A DNA stretch of 64,000 nt from Streptacidiphilus rugosus AM-16 (lineage in GTDB: Bacteria > Actinomycetota > Actinomycetes > Streptomycetales > Streptomycetaceae). The notes under the pieces were generated by a model that worked only from the letters and a program-made list of their open reading frames with translations, was not told the DNA's origin and searched no databases. The position numbers and the translations under genes are program-made. The stretch lies in contig NZ_JQMJ01000004.1 in the NCBI RefSeq assembly GCF_000744655.1, forward strand, positions 1 through 64,000. The letters are read 5' to 3'. Shown one piece after another: positions 60,814 to 64,000 of this stretch. How positions within the stretch are numbered: position 1 is the stretch's first letter; each line of letters starts with the position of its first letter.

Positions 60814-61689
60814 TCAGGCCTCTCTGGTCTGCACGGCGCCAAGGAGGCCGCGGGGGCGGACCAGCAGGACGGCGAGGATGACCGCGAATGCCGCGATGTC
60901 CTTCCAGTCCGCGCCCAGCCAGACGATGGTGGCGACCTCGGCGAGGCCGAGGAGCAGGCCGCCGAGGGCGGAGCCGACGGCGGAGCCCATGCCGCCGAGG
61001 ATGATCGCGGCCAGGCCCTTGAGCTCGACGGAGTGGCCGAGGTCCGGGGTGATGCTGTTGAACTGCAGCACGAACAGCAGTCCGGCGAGGCCGCCGAGGA
61101 CGGAGGAGAGGGCGACGGTGGAACGGTAGGTGCCCTCGACGTTGATGCCGGTGACGCGGGCGCCGGTGGGGTTCTCGGCGACGGCGCGGACGCGCCGGCC
61201 CCAGGCGGTGTACCGCAGGGCGGCGGCCAGGGCGGCCATCACCGTCAGGGCGACGGCGCCGCAGAGGATCTGGGCGAGGGTCACGTCGGCGCCGAGCAGG
61301 TGGAGGCCGGTGGTGGGCAGCCAGCCGTCGGGGAAGGTCTGCGGGTCGGGGCCCATCCAGCCGAGCATGGCGGCGTCGAGGACGGCGCCGAGCCCGATGG
61401 CGGCGACCAGGGTGCGCAGGTCGGCACCGGGGCGGCCGCGCAGTCGGCGCAGCACCGCCTGGTCGAGCAGGACGCCGACCACGCCGCAGCCGGCCATGGT
61501 CACCGGCGCCGCCGCCCACAGCGGCAGGCCGGCGCGGGCGCAGACCAGGGTGAGGTAGGCGCCGAGGGTGAAGATGGAGACCTGGGCGAGGTTGAGGATG
61601 TCGAGCACGCCGAACAGCAGCGAGAAGCTGACGGCGAAGAGCGCGTAGACGGCGCCGAGTGTGAGGCCGTTCGCGAGGTACTGGAGCAC
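60814..61689 (-). CDS. ABC transporter permease, LivH type
   Basis: A 291-residue membrane protein with about eight helices: LANGLTLGAVYALFAVSFSL, LDILNLAQVSIFTLGAYLTL, and the loop GINVEGTYRSTVALSSVLGG, KGLAAIILGGMGSAVGSALG. These are typical of branched-chain amino acid-type permeases. It is the first gene of the minus-strand operon; the promoter lies in 61690-61732, and the LivM-LivG start is a few bases after its stop. Confidence 0.93.
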   Translation of the reverse strand: MLQYLANGLTLGAVYALFAVSFSLLFGVLDILNLAQVSIFTLGAYLTLVCARAGLPLWAAAPVTMAGCGVVGVLLDQAVLRRLRGRPGADLRTLVAAIGLGAVLDAAMLGWMGPDPQTFPDGWLPTTGLHLLGADVTLAQILCGAVALTVMAALAAALRYTAWGRRVRAVAENPTGARVTGINVEGTYRSTVALSSVLGGLAGLLFVLQFNSITPDLGHSVELKGLAAIILGGMGSAVGSALGGLLLGLAEVATIVWLGADWKDIAAFAVILAVLLVRPRGLLGAVQTREA

Positions 61690-61732
61690 GGGTTGTCCCC
61701 CTTCGTGTGTGCGGCGTGCGGCCGCGGTGGGC

Positions 61733-61762
61733 GGCGGGCGGGAGGTGGGGCTCCCGCCCGCC
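61733..61762 (-). terminator. Terminator hairpin after the PEBP gene
   Basis: GGCGGGCGGGAG (61733-61744) and CTCCCGCCCGCC (61751-61762) form a perfect 12-base stem with a GTGGGG loop, starting eight bases after the stop of the minus-strand gene at 61770. It separates that gene from the liv operon. Confidence 0.75.
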
Positions 61763-61769
61763 GGACCCG

Positions 61770-62297
61770 TCAGCGGACCGGCCGCAGGACGGCGCGGGCC
61801 AGGGTGTGGGCGGTGAGGTTGAAGCCGACGAGGGCGGGGCTGAGGTCCGGGGCCACGTCGAGGGCGTCGGTGTCCAGGGCGTGGACGGCGAAGAGGTAGC
61901 GGTGCGGACGGTCCCCGGGCGGCGGGGCTGCGCCGTCGTAGCCGTCGCCGCCGAGGTCGTTGCGGGTGTGGAAGGCGCCGTCGGCGAGCTTGGCCTCGCC
62001 GCCCGCTCCGGTGGGGAGTTCGGTGGTGGTGGCGGGGAGGTTGACCAGGAGCCAGTGCCAGGCGCCGCTGCCGGTGGGGGCGTCGGGGTCCAGGCAGGTG
62101 ACCGCGTAGGAGCGGGTGCCCGCCGGTGCGCCGGACCAGGACAGGTGCGGGGAGGCGTTGCCGCCGCCGGCGCTGTGGTGGGCGTGGGCGTCGGCGATGC
62201 GCTCGCCGGAGGCGATGTCGTTGCTGGTGAGGGTGAAGTCGGGGACGGCCGGGAGGAAGTTGTAGGGCTCCGGCGGGGTGGGACGGTCGAGGTTCAT
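61770..62297 (-). CDS. YbhB/YbcL-type PEBP-family protein
   Basis: A 175-residue protein of the phosphatidylethanolamine-binding / Raf kinase inhibitor-like family. Conserved pieces are ASPHLSWSGAPAGTRSYAVT, CLDPDAPTGSGAWHWLLVNL and HRYLFAVHALDTDALDV. It has no signal peptide and is probably cytoplasmic. The function in bacteria is unclear. AAGGAGAACC precedes the ATG. It sits 33 bases after the IclR gene and ends before a strong terminator. Confidence 0.9.
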   Translation of the reverse strand: MNLDRPTPPEPYNFLPAVPDFTLTSNDIASGERIADAHAHHSAGGGNASPHLSWSGAPAGTRSYAVTCLDPDAPTGSGAWHWLLVNLPATTTELPTGAGGEAKLADGAFHTRNDLGGDGYDGAAPPPGDRPHRYLFAVHALDTDALDVAPDLSPALVGFNLTAHTLARAVLRPVR

Positions 62298-62330
62298 CTG
62301 GTTCTCCTTCTCAGTGGGTGAGACGGGCGG

Positions 62331-62987
62331 TCACAGGCGCTGGGCTGCGTGCAGCAGTTGGCGCCGGATCGCGGCGGCTTTCGGGCGGATCCTGCGGGCG
62401 GGGCCGCTGACGCTGAGGGCGGCCCTGATCTGGCCGTCGTCGCCGGGGACGGGCACGGCCACGGACCACACGCCGGGTTCGTCCTCGCGTGGCCCTTCGC
62501 CGAAGCCGCGCAGGCGGATCCGGTCGAGTTCGGCCGTGGTGTCGAAGCGGTGCTGGTCAAGGGCCCAGGCCAGGAGAACCTTGCCGGGGGCGGTGGCGGG
62601 CAGCGGCCATCCGGTGCCGCGCGGGACGGTGTCGCGCAGTCCCTGGTCGGGCTCGACCGAGGCGATGCACAGACAGCGGTCGTCCAGGCGGCGGTAGAGC
62701 TGGACGCTTTCCCCGGTCCGGTCCCGCAACTGACGCAGCACCGGATAGTTCACGCGTATCACCGGCTGGGATTCGCCCGCGCTGTTCCAGGCCCGCACCC
62801 GCATGCCGACGCTGAGGTAGCCGGACTGGGCGCGGTGCAGGACGTCGTCCTCGACCAGTTGGGCGACCAGCCGATGGGCGCTGGATCCGGGGATCCCGGT
62901 GGCCTCCCGTACCAGGTCAACGCTGTTCGCACCGGCCACGACGGCATCGACGATGGCCAGGACTCGGTCCATTCCAGTTCTGGGCAT
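62331..62987 (-). CDS. IclR-family transcriptional regulator
   Basis: A 218-residue protein. N-terminal winged helix (DRVLAIVDAVVAGANSVDLV, ATGIPGSSAHRLVAQLVEDD) and a C-terminal sensor domain (LRQLRDRTGESVQLYRRLDD, GLRDTVPRGTGWPLPATAPG, IRAALSVSGPARRIRP). The TGESxQLYRR and GLRDTVP motifs resemble NdgR, which in streptomycetes is divergent from and activates leuCD (established). Here the divergent gene is leuC-like, so the same design is present. Whether this is NdgR itself or a paralogue cannot be told; it is shorter and differs in the DNA-binding part. Confidence 0.88.
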   Translation of the reverse strand: MPRTGMDRVLAIVDAVVAGANSVDLVREATGIPGSSAHRLVAQLVEDDVLHRAQSGYLSVGMRVRAWNSAGESQPVIRVNYPVLRQLRDRTGESVQLYRRLDDRCLCIASVEPDQGLRDTVPRGTGWPLPATAPGKVLLAWALDQHRFDTTAELDRIRLRGFGEGPREDEPGVWSVAVPVPGDDGQIRAALSVSGPARRIRPKAAAIRRQLLHAAQRL

Positions 62988-63097
62988 GACGTCCGGTTTC
63001 CCCTTCGCGCAACCGAGCTGACTGTGGTTAACTTACGACCCATCCGAAGGACGAGACAGTTCGTTTCACATACTGGACACTCTGAAAGTAGGGAACC
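62988..63097. promoter_or_regulatory. Divergent IclR/leuC-type promoter with an imperfect palindrome
   Basis: The 110-base region between the IclR start and the leuC-like start holds TTCACATACTGG then ACACTCTGAA (63065-63086), an imperfect dyad with TTCA/TGAA ends. This is a candidate IclR operator. It lies about 12 bases ahead of the plus-strand start codon. Confidence 0.45.
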
Positions 63098-64000
63098 GTG
63101 GCACCGACCACCCTCGTCGACAAGATCTGGGACCGGCACGTCGTCGATCGCGGCGAGGCCGACCTGCTCTACATCGACCTGCATCTGCTGCACGAGGTCA
63201 CCAGCCCGCAGGCCTTCGAGGGCCTGCGCATGACGGGCCGTAAGGTCCGCCGGCCCGACCTGTCGATCGCGACGGCCGACCACGACGTCCCGACCGCCAA
63301 CACCCACCTGCCGCTGGCCGACAGGATCGGGGCCAGGCAGCTGCAGCTGCAGATCGACAACTGCCGGGAGTTCGGCGTCGAGCTCCACCCGATGAACACC
63401 CCGGGCCAGGGCATCGTCCACGTCATCGGCCCGCAGATGGGCCTGACCCAGCCGGGCATGACCATCGTCTGCGGCGACAGCCACACCGCCACCCACGGCG
63501 CTTTCGGCGCGGTCGCGTTCGGCATCGGCACGAGCCAGGTCGAGCACGTCCTGGCCACCCAGACGCTGCGGATGGCCCGGCCCAAGTCGATGGCCGTCAC
63601 CGTGGACGGGACGCTGCGCCCCGGGGTCACCGCCAAGGACCTGGTGCTGGCCGTCATCGCGAAGATCGGCACCAACGGCGGCACCCAGACGCTGATCGAG
63701 TTCCGCGGCGAGGCCGTGCGGCAGCTGTCCATGGCGGGCCGCATGACGGTGTGCAACATGGCCATCGAGGCCGGTGCGCGCAGCGGCCTGGTCGCGCCCG
63801 ACGAGACGACCTTCGCCTACCTGGAGGGCCGCGAGCGCACCCCCAGGGGCGCCGCGTGGGAGCGGGCGCTGGAGGACTGGCGCACCCTGCACAGCGACGA
63901 GGGCGCGGTGTTCGACCGTGAGGTCCGTCTGCACGCGGACGACATCTTCACGCAGGCCAGCTGGGGCACCAACCCCGGTCAGACGGTCGGCATCGACCAG
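63098..64000 (+). CDS. leuC: 3-isopropylmalate dehydratase large subunit-like protein (5' part)
   Basis: The first 301 residues of an aconitase-superfamily hydro-lyase from GTG 63098; the full family length is about 470, so the 3' part with most iron-sulfur ligands lies outside the window. Conserved pieces are [23 protein letters not shown]-type opening ([20 protein letters not shown]), [40 protein letters not shown] and [16 protein letters not shown]. LeuC with LeuD turns 2-isopropylmalate into 3-isopropylmalate in leucine synthesis. The neighbours (importer, hydrolase, IclR) allow a paralogue working on a related acid. Confidence 0.88.
   Translation, partial: MAPTTLVDKIWDRHVVDRGEADLLYIDLHLLHEVTSPQAFEGLRMTGRKVRRPDLSIATADHDVPTANTHLPLADRIGARQLQLQIDNCREFGVELHPMNTPGQGIVHVIGPQMGLTQPGMTIVCGDSHTATHGAFGAVAFGIGTSQVEHVLATQTLRMARPKSMAVTVDGTLRPGVTAKDLVLAVIAKIGTNGGTQTLIEFRGEAVRQLSMAGRMTVCNMAIEAGARSGLVAPDETTFAYLEGRERTPRGAAWERALEDWRTLHSDEGAVFDREVRLHADDIFTQASWGTNPGQTVGIDQ

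Noticed and set aside
62331-62987. Naming the IclR gene ndgR
   Set aside because: It shares two motifs and the leuC context, but is shorter and differs in the HTH; a paralogue is equally likely.

Overview
The window reads as chromosomal DNA of a high-GC actinomycete, most likely a member of the Streptomycetaceae (Streptomyces or Kitasatospora type). The signs are strong G/C bias in third codon positions, frequent GTG/TTG starts, GTGA and ATGA gene overlaps, SigE-type sigma factors, XRE/HD-domain gene pairs, a MAB_1171c-type gene cluster, a DUF427 protein, and an IclR regulator divergent from a leuC-type gene. No rRNA, tRNA or replication gene was seen.

Layout. Positions 1-3100 carry a small hypothetical pair and a DUF4097 protein divergent from a regulator that joins an IS30-like helix-turn-helix to a MarR/GbsR domain, with palindromic operators between them. 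An IS256 copy follows (3.65-4.97 kb). Next come an immunity-like gene with a decayed polymorphic-toxin tail, overlapping small Cys-rich genes, an XRE regulator with an HD-domain protein, and a degenerate type I-E CRISPR array whose repeats point in two directions. At 9.8-12 kb a PadR regulator, its coupled membrane partner and a divergent membrane protein share an operator-rich region. From 12 to 20 kb there are relics (IS701, a DUF-like pseudogene, a methyltransferase tail), an intact IS1380 transposase and three tandem secreted four-cysteine proteins.

From 20.7 to 26.4 kb lie two similar SigE-family sigma factors, each overlapping a gene for a single-pass membrane partner, with a beta-propeller protein and two small acidic proteins between them. 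From 26.5 to 32.5 kb lies the most system-like block: a FAD oxidoreductase, a double-HTH XRE protein, an ImmA/IrrE-type metallopeptidase, a multi-TM MAB_1171c protein and a cytochrome P450. The part from 32.8 to 42.9 kb holds a frameshifted NUDIX gene, a secreted arabinofuranosidase-like enzyme with FN3 and CBM2 modules, a DUF427 protein, a TnpB element between two truncated genes, and several hypothetical or broken genes.

The part from 43 to 50 kb is an insertion hotspot. Two IS701-type units sit head to tail on CTAG sites. The first is 2.67 kb and carries two non-transposase genes. The second has 140-bp perfect terminal inverted repeats. IS21, IS630 and IS5 relics surround them. An intact LRR-Roc-COR (ROCO) protein follows at 50-53 kb.

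From 53 kb to the end the DNA looks like stable metabolic chromosome. A long minus-strand operon encodes a LivH permease, a LivM-LivG fusion, LivF, an alpha/beta hydrolase, a LivJ-type lipoprotein, an MFS transporter and an APC permease. Next to it are a PEBP-family protein, an IclR regulator and, divergent from it, the start of a LeuC-type dehydratase. Together these suggest uptake and hydrolysis of an ester- or amide-linked branched-chain-like acid under IclR control; that role is inference. Many genes between 12 and 49 kb carry a single frameshift or in-frame stop, so either this is a graveyard region or the assembly has homopolymer errors.
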